From JAPUME01 sp027294185 (lineage in GTDB: Bacteria > Acidobacteriota > Terriglobia > UBA7540 > JAPUME01), in the NCBI GenBank assembly GCA_963555835.3, contig CAUVWZ020000002.1, forward strand, positions 2,294,001 through 2,358,000: a stretch of 64,000 bases of DNA. Reading direction: 5' to 3'. The notes beneath the pieces are model-generated. The model was given only the letters and a program-made list of their open reading frames with translations. It made no database searches and was not told the DNA's origin. Both the position numbers and the translations under genes were made by a program. Numbering within the stretch: position 1 is the stretch's first letter; every line of letters starts with the position of its first letter. Below, piece by piece: positions 7,955 through 17,129 of this stretch.

Positions 7955-9940
7955 TCAGGTTGTCTGTGAGAAAAGTTCAGTGAGGCTGGAAACGACCTGG
8001 GGATCGTAGCGACCCTTTTCGACGCCCTTTTTCAATTCGCTCAGAGCCAGGCGAGGGTCCCAGGCTTCCCGATAGGGACGCCAGGCGGTCAGGGCGCTGT
8101 AGTCGGCGGCCACGGCGGTGATCCGTGAGCCGATGGGAATCTTGTCTCCCTTCAACCCGTCCGGCTTGCCCGTGCCGTCCCACTTTTCCTGATGGTGAGC
8201 CACGATCTCGAGCAATGTCGGGTTGTTGCACCCCATGCGCCGAAGAGAAGCCACACTCTCCGCGACATACTTATTGACCAGACCCGACTCGTGCTCGGTG
8301 AGGCTGCTGGGGCGGTTCAAAATATGGTGGGGCACGGCCTCCTTGCCGATATTCTGAAGGTATCCCGCCAGCAGGGTTTGTTGCTTGAGGTCTTCGTTCA
8401 ATCGAAGCCGGTCTCCCAGGGCGTAGGAGAGCAGAGCGGCGACCCGGCCGTGGCCCACGGAACCGTCCAGCGCCTCCACCGCCAATACCACCTCGTCGCG
8501 TACGTCGATCAGTTTCTCCGCACTGAGGTACTTTTCCTGAACGGGAGGCGGAATGACGGTAGGGTCCCGCCACCGGTCCTTGACCCCATTGATCTCGTAG
8601 ACGCTGATTCTCCTCAATTTCCCCTTGAGTTGAATCTTTTCATAATCATCCTTCTTGAGAACGGCATCGGCATAGGCCAGTTTGATCTCGGGTGAGTTCG
8701 GCTCGAGAGCCAGCGCGCGTTCAAAGCACTGGATCGCCTGCGTGGCGTCATGCAGCTGGAAGTGAAGCTTGCCCATTTCGAGCAGCGCCTTGGGGTCTTC
8801 TCCCGTCTTCCCCATCTCTTCTTCGAGGTGAGTGAGGAATTCGAGCAAGGCCCGGTCCTCCTTGCGGCTCAAACCCTGCTGCCGCACCTTACTGGCCTCT
8901 ACGAAAGGTTCGACCTCGCGAAACGTGGTGTTGTCCACGTACACTTTTTGGGGCTCGCAGATTTCCTCAAGCCGTTTCGCGACGTTGACCGTGTCGCCGA
9001 GGGCGCTGTAAGACTGTCGACGCGCGCCGATCATGCCGACCACCGCGCTGCCGGTGGAAATTCCCACCCGCAGGCGCCAGGGGAGCTTGAGCCCGTCCAC
9101 CTTCTCCTGCATCTTCAGCCCGGCCAGGACGGCCAGCAGCGCGTGACGTTCGTAATCGATGGGCGCTCCATATTCGATCATCACCCCGTCGCCCATGAAC
9201 TTGTCGATGTGCCCTCGAAAGGTCTCCACCACCGGCTCAATCTCACCGAGGAAACGGTTCAACTCCTCGAGCACCACGTCGGGCCGGTTCTGGTCCGAGT
9301 AGGGAGTGAAGTCGGTCAGGTCGGTGAACATGATGCTGATTTCGCGCTTTTCGTAGCGCAGCTTTCCCTGGATGGCGAGCTTCGCCACGATCGGGTCCAT
9401 AGTGGCGAAGAGGGTCTTTTCGACTTTCTCCTTCATCTCCTCGGCCACACGACTCTGCTTCAGATCCTCGTAGAGTTGGCGTATCTCCACGAATCCGCGG
9501 TTGAGCTTTTCCTGCAAAGATCCGATCGCCGCGCTGGTTAGAATCAGAAAACCGCCCCAGGTGGCGATCAAAACCATCGTATCCATATCGTAGGCACGAC
9601 CACGAAACTCCAACACGATGCCGGAGGTTACAAACCAACTGGGACCGCGCAGGGCGAACAACGCCACCAGGAGGATACAGAAAGTCGCGCCCAGCACGGC
9701 CCTTCGCCGGCCCAGGAAGTAGGCCGCCAGCAGGACGGGCATGTAGAAAAGATTGAGGAAGGCAATCTTGTAGTAAGGGACCAGCCAGAAGACGGCCGTC
9801 ACCGTAGTAATCAGGACGACGACGAAGATCAACTCCAGTTGGCGGGCTACAAAATTCCGGAAACGGATAGGAAGTGTTCCGAAAATGGCCGCCGGCAAAC
9901 CGGCGGGCTCACTGGTTATCGAGGGGTCAGGGGAACTCAT
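7955..9940 (-). CDS. Membrane class III adenylate/guanylate cyclase with TPR and degenerate HD-GYP domain
   Basis: 661 residues. Four to five membrane helices (about 34-145) are followed by a short coiled linker and a class III nucleotidyl cyclase domain (about 200-370). Both metal aspartates are present: D207 in MFTDLTDF and D251 in KFMGDGVM. A TPR-like pair (about 384-440) follows. The C-terminal HD-GYP-like domain (about 475-655) retains GHGRVAAL and HHQEKWDGTGKPDGLKG, but the catalytic HD pair is QN (Q529 N530 in YLQNIGKE) and GYP is GKP. I infer an active cyclase with a non-catalytic, perhaps sensory, HD-GYP module. It lies downstream of the pilin operon on the same strand. Confidence 0.85.
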   Translation of the reverse strand: MSSPDPSITSEPAGLPAAIFGTLPIRFRNFVARQLELIFVVVLITTVTAVFWLVPYYKIAFLNLFYMPVLLAAYFLGRRRAVLGATFCILLVALFALRGPSWFVTSGIVLEFRGRAYDMDTMVLIATWGGFLILTSAAIGSLQEKLNRGFVEIRQLYEDLKQSRVAEEMKEKVEKTLFATMDPIVAKLAIQGKLRYEKREISIMFTDLTDFTPYSDQNRPDVVLEELNRFLGEIEPVVETFRGHIDKFMGDGVMIEYGAPIDYERHALLAVLAGLKMQEKVDGLKLPWRLRVGISTGSAVVGMIGARRQSYSALGDTVNVAKRLEEICEPQKVYVDNTTFREVEPFVEASKVRQQGLSRKEDRALLEFLTHLEEEMGKTGEDPKALLEMGKLHFQLHDATQAIQCFERALALEPNSPEIKLAYADAVLKKDDYEKIQLKGKLRRISVYEINGVKDRWRDPTVIPPPVQEKYLSAEKLIDVRDEVVLAVEALDGSVGHGRVAALLSYALGDRLRLNEDLKQQTLLAGYLQNIGKEAVPHHILNRPSSLTEHESGLVNKYVAESVASLRRMGCNNPTLLEIVAHHQEKWDGTGKPDGLKGDKIPIGSRITAVAADYSALTAWRPYREAWDPRLALSELKKGVEKGRYDPQVVSSLTELFSQTT

Positions 9941-10021
9941 GGGAGCCTTTCAAGCAGAAACCCTGCACATCGTACCGGCGGCTATGATAGCAGATTCGGG
10001 CGCAGCAGGGGGGAAAGTGGA

Positions 10022-10047
10022 AGAAGGGCCGCTTGTGCGGCCCTTCT
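10022..10047 (-). terminator. Hairpin after the minor-pilin operon
   Basis: A perfect 11-bp stem (AGAAGGGCCGC) with a 4-base loop lies between the last pilX gene and the cyclase gene. On the minus strand it is followed only by a pyrimidine-rich stretch (TCCACTTTCCC), not a clean U-run, so its terminator strength is uncertain. Confidence 0.5.
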
Positions 10048-10103
10048 CGAAAGGGCAGATCCCGACCAGCTAAGGGACCGACCATCGTGGGCCAGGCTCA
10101 GGG

Positions 10104-11873
10104 TCAGAATTTGGGACGGGTGTGGGACATCAGAACCTTTGCGCCGGAGAGGCTCCCGCTCAACATCTTGGCAGACAGGTCGTAGTGAATGGCCACGCCG
10201 CCGTTATTGGTCACACTCTGCGCCATGATGGAACCGTAAAACGCACCGCTCGAACCGCCGCCGCCGATGACGGCATCTCCATTGGGAATGTTGATCAGCG
10301 CCGAAAGCTGGCTATTGCCCCCCATCGTTAGAGCCGTTCCTGTCCCCATGATGTTGATGACGGTAAACTCCGGCGGAGGATTACCGGGGGCTGATACGTT
10401 CGTAATCGCCTGCCCACCCAGGGTCATGGAGGTTGCCACGTCTAACACCACCGCCGTGTTGGCCGTGGGCGCAGGCGCGTCGTTAATGACGGCCCCGCTG
10501 GGGACGACGTTCGTAATGTTGAGCTGGCCGCCGCCGCCACTCACATTCACACTGTCGATGGCGATGTGAATGGAATTGGCCAGGGTGGTTCCCCCAGGCG
10601 GCCCGACGATATTCACTATCGCATTGCTGGGTTCCACATCTCCGAGCCGGTAGGGATCAGTACTACTGCCATCCCCGGCCAGGCACGTATAACTGTCGAT
10701 CGTGACGAGAGGCCCCACCTTTTTCATGTGCTCGATGTATCCGGTGGTTCCCCCCGGGCAGCCCGCAGGCACGGGAGGCGCCTGATCGAGATAGACGTCG
10801 TCGCGCCAATTGGTCCCGGGGGAAACGGCGGGGAAGACGTCCAGCGTGTCCGGATAACCCCAGGGTCCCATATTGACGCTGGGCGGAGCCGGGATCGGAG
10901 GACCGGGCGCTACCGTACCGGTAACCACGGTCGTAGAACCTGTATATCCCGTATCACAAGCCGTGCCGGTTGAATTGGAAAAATTCGCATTTCCGCCGAT
11001 TTGGACGTTTATGCCTGTCACGGTGACTCCGCCATTGGACCCGACGCCTGCATTGTAGGCTGCGGCATTCGAGGTCCCTGTCGTGGTAGTCACGCAGTCG
11101 GAAGGACTTGGGCCATCATAGTTGCCGGAGGTTGAATTGAAACTGTCCGTACATGCGGCCCCGTTCAAGGTTACGTTACAGGAGCCGGACAGGGCATTGG
11201 CGAAGAAGGGTAAATAGACCGGTGAGATGACCCCCTCCATGACCACGGTGGGGAGGGCCGCCCCCGCGCCGACATTGGAGTTCCAGGTGCCGGTGGAGGT
11301 GACCTTCCATACTTCGAAGGGCTGTAGGTTGATGGCGGGGAAAAACTCGTTGTTGACCGTGTGATAATCCATCAACTGCGCCGTTACCGTAAAATTGCCT
11401 GTATGACCGGCTGCCGCGGTAAGGGTCTGGCTATTGAGCGCGTTGACAAAACTGGTAACGGTGCCTGCGATGGGATAATTGCTGCCGCCGGCGGTCGTAA
11501 GAACCACAGGCGCATTGAGCGTGGTACAGCCCGCAATGCACGCCACCCCGCTGTCGTTTGAATAATAGATATCGGAAGGTTTGATCGAATAGATACTAAC
11601 GTCGTAGTTCACAGGAGCATTCACAGGGGTAACCGGAACGTAGGCGGCGCTATTGAAATAGTTGACTGCCCGCTGGATTCCAGCCCAGGCTGCGTACTCC
11701 GCTTGCGAAACGATGCGGTAGTTATAGGCCGAGAGCGTCTCCGCGCGCGTGGTGAAGACAATCGCCGCTGTCAGCGTGGAAAGCACCAGGACCGCGAGCA
11801 GCACCATTATCAGCGCCACGCCCCGCGGAGAGTTATCTGGAATCCTCTTCCCTGTTCCTATTTTTCTGCTCAT
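10104..11873 (-). CDS. PilX-like pilus assembly protein, copy 1
   Basis: 589-residue protein with a PilX-type N-terminus: one hydrophobic helix (GVALIMVLLAVLVLSTL) preceded by a basic segment and followed by AETLSAYNYRIVSQAEYAAWAGI. The large extracellular part is rich in Gly, Thr, Asn and Ser and ends in a beta-helix-like region. The start is the ATG at 11873 with AGAGG upstream. It is a close tandem duplicate of the gene at 12099-13868, of the same length with only scattered substitutions (for example LMSHTRPKF against LISYSRPRF at the end). It is the last gene of the minor-pilin operon. Confidence 0.8.
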   Translation of the reverse strand: MSRKIGTGKRIPDNSPRGVALIMVLLAVLVLSTLTAAIVFTTRAETLSAYNYRIVSQAEYAAWAGIQRAVNYFNSAAYVPVTPVNAPVNYDVSIYSIKPSDIYYSNDSGVACIAGCTTLNAPVVLTTAGGSNYPIAGTVTSFVNALNSQTLTAAAGHTGNFTVTAQLMDYHTVNNEFFPAINLQPFEVWKVTSTGTWNSNVGAGAALPTVVMEGVISPVYLPFFANALSGSCNVTLNGAACTDSFNSTSGNYDGPSPSDCVTTTTGTSNAAAYNAGVGSNGGVTVTGINVQIGGNANFSNSTGTACDTGYTGSTTVVTGTVAPGPPIPAPPSVNMGPWGYPDTLDVFPAVSPGTNWRDDVYLDQAPPVPAGCPGGTTGYIEHMKKVGPLVTIDSYTCLAGDGSSTDPYRLGDVEPSNAIVNIVGPPGGTTLANSIHIAIDSVNVSGGGGQLNITNVVPSGAVINDAPAPTANTAVVLDVATSMTLGGQAITNVSAPGNPPPEFTVINIMGTGTALTMGGNSQLSALINIPNGDAVIGGGGSSGAFYGSIMAQSVTNNGGVAIHYDLSAKMLSGSLSGAKVLMSHTRPKF

Positions 11874-12098
11874 AAGTGATCCTCTTCGCCGTACAAATTG
11901 CCGGGACGCCGTTTGCGCCCGCATGCCTTGGCCAACCCTATGCCGGGGAACCTTTGCAAGCGAGCGCATTTCGATCAAAGCGATCATGGATTATATCGAC
12001 AATCACAACCAAAACTCCAAGGCTTTCGTCTGGACCGCTTCCGAAGCCGTCATCATGAAGAAGATCACCATAAATAAAGAAGCGTTAGACGCACTACA

Positions 12099-13868
12099 CT
12101 AGAACCTGGGACGGGAGTAAGAGATCAGAATCTTTGCGCCGGAGAGGCTCCCGCTCAACATCTTGGCAGACACGTCGTAGTGGATGGCCACGCCGCCGTT
12201 ATTGGTCACATTCTGCGCCATGATGGAACCGTAAAACGCGCCAGTCGAACCGCCGCCGCCAATAACGGCATCTCCATTGGGGATGTTGATTAGCGCCGAA
12301 AGCTGGCTATTGCCCCCCATCGTTAGAGCCGTGCCCGTCCCCATGATGTTGATGACGGTAAACTCCGGCGGAGGATCACCGGGGGCTGAAACGTTCGTAA
12401 TTGCCTGCCCGCCCAGGGTCATGGAGGTTGCGATATCCAACACCACCGCAGTATTTGCCGTGGGTGGTGGCGCGTCGTTAATGACGGCCCCGCTCGGGAC
12501 GACGTTCGTAATGTTGAGTTGGCCGGCGCCGCCGCTCACATTGACCGAGTCGATGGCGATGTGGATGGAATTGGCCAGGGTCGTTCCGGCAGGCGGCCCG
12601 ACGATATTCACCATCGCATTGCTGGGCTCCATATCCCCGAGCCGGTATGGATCAGTACTACTACCATCTCCCGTCAGGCACGTATAACTGTCGATCGTGA
12701 CAAGAGGCCCCACCTTTCTCATGTGCTCAATGTATCCGGTGGTTCCCCCCGCGCAGCCCGCAGGAACGGGAGGCGCCTGATCGAGATAAACGTCATCCCG
12801 CCAATTGGTCCCGGGAGAAACGGCGGGATAGATGTCGGTAATATCCGGGTATCCCCAGGGTCCCATGTTTACGGCGGGTGGAGCCGGGGTCGGAGGACCG
12901 GGCGCTACCGTCCCAGTGGCCACTGCGGTACTCCCCGTAAACCCCGTATCGCAGGCCGTGCCCGTTGAATTGGAAAAGTTCACATTTCCCCCGATTTGAG
13001 CGGAACCGCCCGACACCGTGACTCCGCCATTGGACCCGACGCCTGCATTGTAGGCTGCGGCATTCGAGGTGCCCGTGGTGGTGGTCACACAATCGGATGG
13101 ATCGGCCCCATCGTAGGTGCCGGAGGTTGAATTGAAACTGTCCGTACATGCGGTCCCGTTCATGGTTACGTTACAGGAGCCGTACATCGCATTGGCAAAG
13201 AAGGGTAAATAGACCGGTGAGATGACCCCCTCGATGACCACGGTGGGGCTGGCCGCTCCCGCGCCGACATTGGAGTTCCAGGTGCCGGTGGAGGTGACCT
13301 TCCATACTTCGAAGGGCTGTAGGTTGATGGCGGGGAAAAATTCGTTATTGACCGTGTGATAATCCATCAATTGAGCCGTTACCGTAAAGTTGCCTGTCTG
13401 ACCGGCTGCCGCGGCAATGGTCTGGTTGTCGAGCGCGTTGACAAAACTGGTAACGGTGCCGGCGATGGGATAATTGCTGCCGCCGGCGGTCGTAAGAAGC
13501 ACGGGGGAGTTGAGCGTGGTACAACCCGCAATGCACTCCACCCCGCTGTCGTTCGAATAATAGATATCGGAAGGTTTGTTCGAATAGATGCTAACGTCGT
13601 AGTTCACGGGAGCATTCACAGGGGTAACCGGAACGTAGGCGGCGCTATTGAAATAGTTTACCGCCCGCTGGATTCCAGCCCAGGCCGCATACTCCGCCTG
13701 CGAGGTGATCCGGTAGTTATAGCTCGAGAGCGTCTCCGCGCGCGAGGTGAACACGATCGCCGCCGCCAGCGTCGAGAGAACCAGCACCGCCAGCAAAACC
13801 ATAACCAGCGCGACCCCTCTTTGATTCGCAGCATCAAGCCTAGCTTCGAAAATGTTCTTATCGCTCAT
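12099..13868 (-). CDS. PilX-like pilus assembly protein, copy 2
   Basis: 589 residues, start ATG at 13868 with GGAGG nine bases upstream. The N-terminal helix GVALVMVLLAVLVLSTLAAAIVF is typical of PilX/PulK-like minor components that sit at the pilus tip. The rest is a long Thr/Asn/Gly-rich exported domain with paired cysteines (for example CIAGCTTL). It is nearly identical to the downstream copy along its whole length. It lies between pilW and the second copy in one minus-strand transcription unit. No PilY1 adhesin gene follows. Confidence 0.8.
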   Translation of the reverse strand: MSDKNIFEARLDAANQRGVALVMVLLAVLVLSTLAAAIVFTSRAETLSSYNYRITSQAEYAAWAGIQRAVNYFNSAAYVPVTPVNAPVNYDVSIYSNKPSDIYYSNDSGVECIAGCTTLNSPVLLTTAGGSNYPIAGTVTSFVNALDNQTIAAAAGQTGNFTVTAQLMDYHTVNNEFFPAINLQPFEVWKVTSTGTWNSNVGAGAASPTVVIEGVISPVYLPFFANAMYGSCNVTMNGTACTDSFNSTSGTYDGADPSDCVTTTTGTSNAAAYNAGVGSNGGVTVSGGSAQIGGNVNFSNSTGTACDTGFTGSTAVATGTVAPGPPTPAPPAVNMGPWGYPDITDIYPAVSPGTNWRDDVYLDQAPPVPAGCAGGTTGYIEHMRKVGPLVTIDSYTCLTGDGSSTDPYRLGDMEPSNAMVNIVGPPAGTTLANSIHIAIDSVNVSGGAGQLNITNVVPSGAVINDAPPPTANTAVVLDIATSMTLGGQAITNVSAPGDPPPEFTVINIMGTGTALTMGGNSQLSALINIPNGDAVIGGGGSTGAFYGSIMAQNVTNNGGVAIHYDVSAKMLSGSLSGAKILISYSRPRF

Positions 13869-14021
13869 AAGATGTTTCCTCCAAAGAATACCTTTCCGGT
13901 GGGTATCCTCCCGGCAACGGGACTTCCTTTGAATCCAAATTGTCCGATTCCTGCTCCTGTCATCCACATCTCCGTTCGCAATCTTCCTTCCCGGAGGACA
14001 TTCCAGTCCCCTCCCCCGCAG

Positions 14022-15122
14022 CTAGGGCAACGGGAGTGTGCGCGGCGTTGCGAAAGTGGGGTCCGTAGGCGTCTGGGGCAATGAGAAAGCCAGCCCGTTG
14101 GCCGCCAGTGACAATGCATCGACGACGTTCTTGACAACCACGTGCGAGCGCAACCGCTGAACGCGGAACTGTTGCGTCTGCGGGTCCGGTTGATCCGTCC
14201 GCACGTTCAACGTTATATCCACCGCCTTGACCAACGCCGCAAGGATGGCGCCACCCCCGAAGACATCCGCATTCAGTTCGAAGACAGGCGTTACGCCTGC
14301 GGGGTCCCGGAGGGTGAGGGCCGTGCAGACACCCGTGATGTTATCCACAAAAGGCGAGATCGGGTCGCCCGTGGCCGCTTTGGATGCGGGAATCGTGAAA
14401 ACACCGTTGCCGTCCACCAGTTGTGTGATGAATCGAGTCATCTGGTAGGTGTTCGACGGGCAGGCCGCCGAGCAGGCATCCGCCCCTGTATCCTGACAGA
14501 CCAGGTTGTACTCCGCATACCAGAGGTCGCCGGTGTCATTAATGTCACCGTAGAACTGAATCCTATTTACCGGGAAGGTCTGGTCATCACCGGCAGCGGC
14601 GGCGGTGTAAAGAATCCCCGTCGGGTAGGGGTACGCCCGGCTGGTAATCGGCTCGCCTACCACATGGTCGGCGGAGAGGACCACGGGAACGTCGTCCTGG
14701 TCCAGGGAGTTGCTGGTGTCGCCGAGGACGACCACCTCCTCCTGATTGAGCCCGGAACCGAGAAGCAGACGACTGCCGTAGAAGATGTTTTTTGTATCCG
14801 GGCTGTCGGGACCGTCGACACGGATCAGCACGATTCCCCCGGTGGCGGTGGCCGCATTGTCAAAGGTCTTGTTCAGGTCGAACTCCGGGTTGCGACCGGC
14901 CTGTTCGAGCTCCATCGTTATGACCTCGATGGCGGCACGGGAACTTCGACCCGCTTCGGCCAGCATCTGCTGCCGACGGTAATTCTGCTGGTTGGAACTA
15001 AGAAACTGAAACACAGCGGCCATCAGGATCGTGATGATGGCTACGCTGGCCAGCAGCTCGATCAGGGAGAATCCCCGTTCGGTCCTGACCTCCGGAAGGA
15101 GACGGCAATGTTTCACTACCAT
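14022..15122 (-). CDS. PilW-like minor pilin
   Basis: 366 residues with a canonical type III signal: ERGFSLIELL, giving G at -1 and E at +5 for PilD cleavage and methylation. The hydrophobic helix is LASVAIITILMAAVFQFL, and the next helix is EAGRSSRAAIEVITMELEQAGRNP, characteristic of PilW. The C-terminal globular domain contains cysteine pairs (CQDTGADACSAAC). Start ATG at 15122 has a GGGGTGG ribosome site. It lies 11 bases after pilV, consistent with co-transcription. Confidence 0.85.
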   Translation of the reverse strand: MVVKHCRLLPEVRTERGFSLIELLASVAIITILMAAVFQFLSSNQQNYRRQQMLAEAGRSSRAAIEVITMELEQAGRNPEFDLNKTFDNAATATGGIVLIRVDGPDSPDTKNIFYGSRLLLGSGLNQEEVVVLGDTSNSLDQDDVPVVLSADHVVGEPITSRAYPYPTGILYTAAAAGDDQTFPVNRIQFYGDINDTGDLWYAEYNLVCQDTGADACSAACPSNTYQMTRFITQLVDGNGVFTIPASKAATGDPISPFVDNITGVCTALTLRDPAGVTPVFELNADVFGGGAILAALVKAVDITLNVRTDQPDPQTQQFRVQRLRSHVVVKNVVDALSLAANGLAFSLPQTPTDPTFATPRTLPLP

Positions 15123-15132
15123 GATTCCACCC

Positions 15133-15672
15133 CTACTGGCTCTTATAACTTGTGAGAATCACCCAGGGCTTACGCCCGCCGCTGTTGACGGCTGCGGGGG
15201 CAAAGACCGCCACTGTGATCTGCTTCAGATTCGCCACCCCACCAGGGGCATCCGTCACCGTCCACTGTCGTGTGTAAGCCCAGGCTGTGATCGGGGTGCA
15301 GGAAGCAGCGGAGAGGGGTATGCCGTTCGGGTCCAGGAACTGTACGTAGCCTACGGCGGCGCCCGCCCCGGGGCAGGTGGTTATCTCCTGTGTGACGTCT
15401 GCCAGCCCGCCCGCCGTCAGCCCCTTCTCCCACGTGGCATCGGTGATGCTGCCGTTCAGGGAAGTCGTATCGGCGAAATCGAGCTCCAGCATCTCCTCCA
15501 TCTTTTCCCGGGCGAATACGATCATGCGTGTGGTTTCATAACCCTGGTTCTTGTTCTGCACGGTAGCCGTAAAAATCACTGCGCCCAACGAGCTAAGGGC
15601 GATCGTGGCAATAAAGATTGCGACCATGCTTTCCACAAGGGAAACGCCGCATTCGGACTTCGGTCTGCTCAT
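15133..15672 (-). CDS. PilV-like minor pilin
   Basis: 179 residues, start ATG at 15672 behind a strong GGAGGTG site. The prepilin motif is CGVSLVESMVAIFIATIAL (G at -1, E at +5). The following FAREKMEEMLELDF helix is typical of PilV/GspI-like pilins. The remainder is a small extracellular domain with a few cysteines. It sits between fimT and pilW in the usual minor-pilin order, and would be part of the priming complex at the pilus tip. Confidence 0.85.
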   Translation of the reverse strand: MSRPKSECGVSLVESMVAIFIATIALSSLGAVIFTATVQNKNQGYETTRMIVFAREKMEEMLELDFADTTSLNGSITDATWEKGLTAGGLADVTQEITTCPGAGAAVGYVQFLDPNGIPLSAASCTPITAWAYTRQWTVTDAPGGVANLKQITVAVFAPAAVNSGGRKPWVILTSYKSQ

Positions 15673-15722
15673 GAAAATCACCTCCGACATCTTCTCTCGA
15701 TTCGCCATAGCGCTGGATCCGC

Positions 15723-16310
15723 TTACCGCCTCACCCAGGCGCCGGGAGAGCCCGGCTGCCAGCTCCAAACCGTAATGCGCCCGCCGATCGATACCGTTAC
15801 TGCATCGTAAAGGCTGTCCTCATTTTGCAGGTAAACGGCGTAACCGCCGTTCGTGACCGGAGCACCGCCCGCGTCCACCGGGATGCCACGAGTGTTGAAA
15901 TAGAGGGCCGTGTTCCCGGCATCGTTGATCTTGGTGCCGGGGCGCTGCGGTGCGCTGGGATTGGTGGCCACATAACTGACCCCGGTGGACAGGACCATGG
16001 TCTGCGACTCTTGCGGATCGCCGCCCGTCGGAACCGCGTAGGCCGTCGTCATGCGCTGCATCTGGAAGCTGCGGGTACTGATGAGAATGTTCAGCCGGTA
16101 AGGAGTAAACTGCGAGGTCGCACGATAGCGGGTCACGCTGAGCTGCGACGCTACGGCGGAGGCGCTCGCGTGCAGCCGGTAAGCCCGCACAGCAATCATG
16201 GCCTGGGGGATCGCGAACACCGATACGGTGCTGATAATGACGACCACCACCATCATCTCGACCAGCGTAAAAACCCGGCTAATACATTTAGCCCGTCTTC
16301 TCGCTCGCAT
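15723..16310 (-). CDS. FimT/GspH-like pseudopilin
   Basis: 195 residues, first gene of the minor-pilin operon. The N-terminus is SRVFTLVEMMVVVVIISTVSV: E at +5 and a hydrophobic helix as in GspH/FimT. The residue before the expected cleavage site is valine rather than glycine (codon GTT, one base from GGT). The C-terminal part is a beta-rich domain with NTRGIPV, as in FimT proteins. The valine may slow or prevent processing. Start ATG at 16310 lies about 20 bases behind the predicted transcription start. Confidence 0.8.
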   Translation of the reverse strand: MRARRRAKCISRVFTLVEMMVVVVIISTVSVFAIPQAMIAVRAYRLHASASAVASQLSVTRYRATSQFTPYRLNILISTRSFQMQRMTTAYAVPTGGDPQESQTMVLSTGVSYVATNPSAPQRPGTKINDAGNTALYFNTRGIPVDAGGAPVTNGGYAVYLQNEDSLYDAVTVSIGGRITVWSWQPGSPGAWVRR

Positions 16311-16336
16311 AGGACCTATCTAAGCCTCCGCGAAGC

Positions 16337-16366
16337 AGTATAGGGAGGGGAGGAAGGTGAAGTCAA
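16337..16366 (-). promoter_or_regulatory. Sigma70-type promoter of the minor-pilin operon
   Basis: On the minus strand TTGACT (16366-16361) and TATACT (16342-16337) are separated by 18 bases. The predicted transcript starts near 16330, leaving a short leader before fimT at 16310. This is one of the best promoter matches in the window. Confidence 0.7.
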
Positions 16367-16434
16367 CAGTACCAAAGTACGTATATACCACCGCTAAATA
16401 AGCTTAATGGAAGGGAATCTCGAGGCGGGCAGCG

Positions 16435-16650
16435 TCAGTCTTCCTGGGCGTCTTTCCACTCTTCGTGCCAGGCCATCTGAATTGCCTCGAGCTTCGCTTC
16501 GTTCGAGCTATTGGGGTCGTCGGAGAAGCCGTTCAACTCCGTGATCCACTTCTTGAGGTCGGTAAAACGGACGGTGAGGGGGTCCGTGTCGGGGAATTTT
16601 TCCAGCAGATCAATGGCAATATTTTCGTGGTCAGACCAGCTCAGAGCCAT
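16435..16650 (-). CDS. iscX: IscX Fe-S assembly protein
   Basis: 71-residue acidic protein matching IscX over its whole length: LSWSDHENIAIDLLEKFPD, TDPLTVRFTDLKKWI, and SNEAKLEAIQMAWHEEW. IscX binds IscS and iron and modulates desulfurase activity. It is the last gene of the ISC operon, 107 bases after fdx, as in gammaproteobacteria. Confidence 0.93.
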   Translation of the reverse strand: MALSWSDHENIAIDLLEKFPDTDPLTVRFTDLKKWITELNGFSDDPNSSNEAKLEAIQMAWHEEWKDAQED

Positions 16651-16757
16651 TTCTCAGACCTCCGAAACAGGCATGGTGCGGGGAAACCGGATTCTCTCTC
16701 TGGAAGGCTGACGCAGGGGCCAAATCACTCTTTATTCCTTCTTGGCGCCGGCCATCA

Positions 16758-17114
16758 TCAATGGCCGCCTTCGCTGACGTAGTTTCGGTTCCAATCCGGG
16801 ATATCCACCACCACCTCGCCGTCCTGCTCGATAACCGACTGGCAGGCGAGGCGGGAGTGGAGGGTGAGGTCGGCAGCCATATCCAGCCGGTCCTGCTCGC
16901 CGTCATCCATCTCGTTCAGGCACTCCGCCCCTTTTATCACCACCACGTGGCAGGTGGTACAGGCGCAACTCCCTCCGCAGGCATGCTCCAGGTGGATGCC
17001 GAAATTGACCGCCACATCGAGCAGCGACTTGGGCCTGCCGTGCTCCTTGTAAGGGAGCGCGTCCAGATCGAATTCCACCGTTTTATCGAGCGGTAGAAAA
17101 GTTACTCTTGCCAT
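16758..17114 (-). CDS. fdx: ISC-type [2Fe-2S] ferredoxin
   Basis: 118 residues of the adrenodoxin-like ISC ferredoxin family, which supplies electrons for cluster assembly on IscU. The four ligands are C46, C52 and C55 (CGGSCACTTC; C-x5-C-x2-C) and C91 in SRLACQ. The C-terminal end, VDIPDWNRNYVSEGGH, matches the expected family tail. It starts 15 bases after hscA ends. Confidence 0.95.
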   Translation of the reverse strand: MARVTFLPLDKTVEFDLDALPYKEHGRPKSLLDVAVNFGIHLEHACGGSCACTTCHVVVIKGAECLNEMDDGEQDRLDMAADLTLHSRLACQSVIEQDGEVVVDIPDWNRNYVSEGGH

Positions 17115-17129
17115 ACCGCTGCTGTCCTT

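Larger units (their letters stand above)
10104..13868 (-). repeat. Tandem gene duplication (two pilX-like copies)
   Basis: The coding regions 10104-11873 and 12099-13868 are direct repeats of 1770 bases each, of equal length, with long identical stretches such as GTTGATGGCGGGGAAAAA. They are separated by a 225-base spacer. Codon-level differences are spread over the copies, so the event is not an assembly echo of one locus. Confidence 0.9.
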
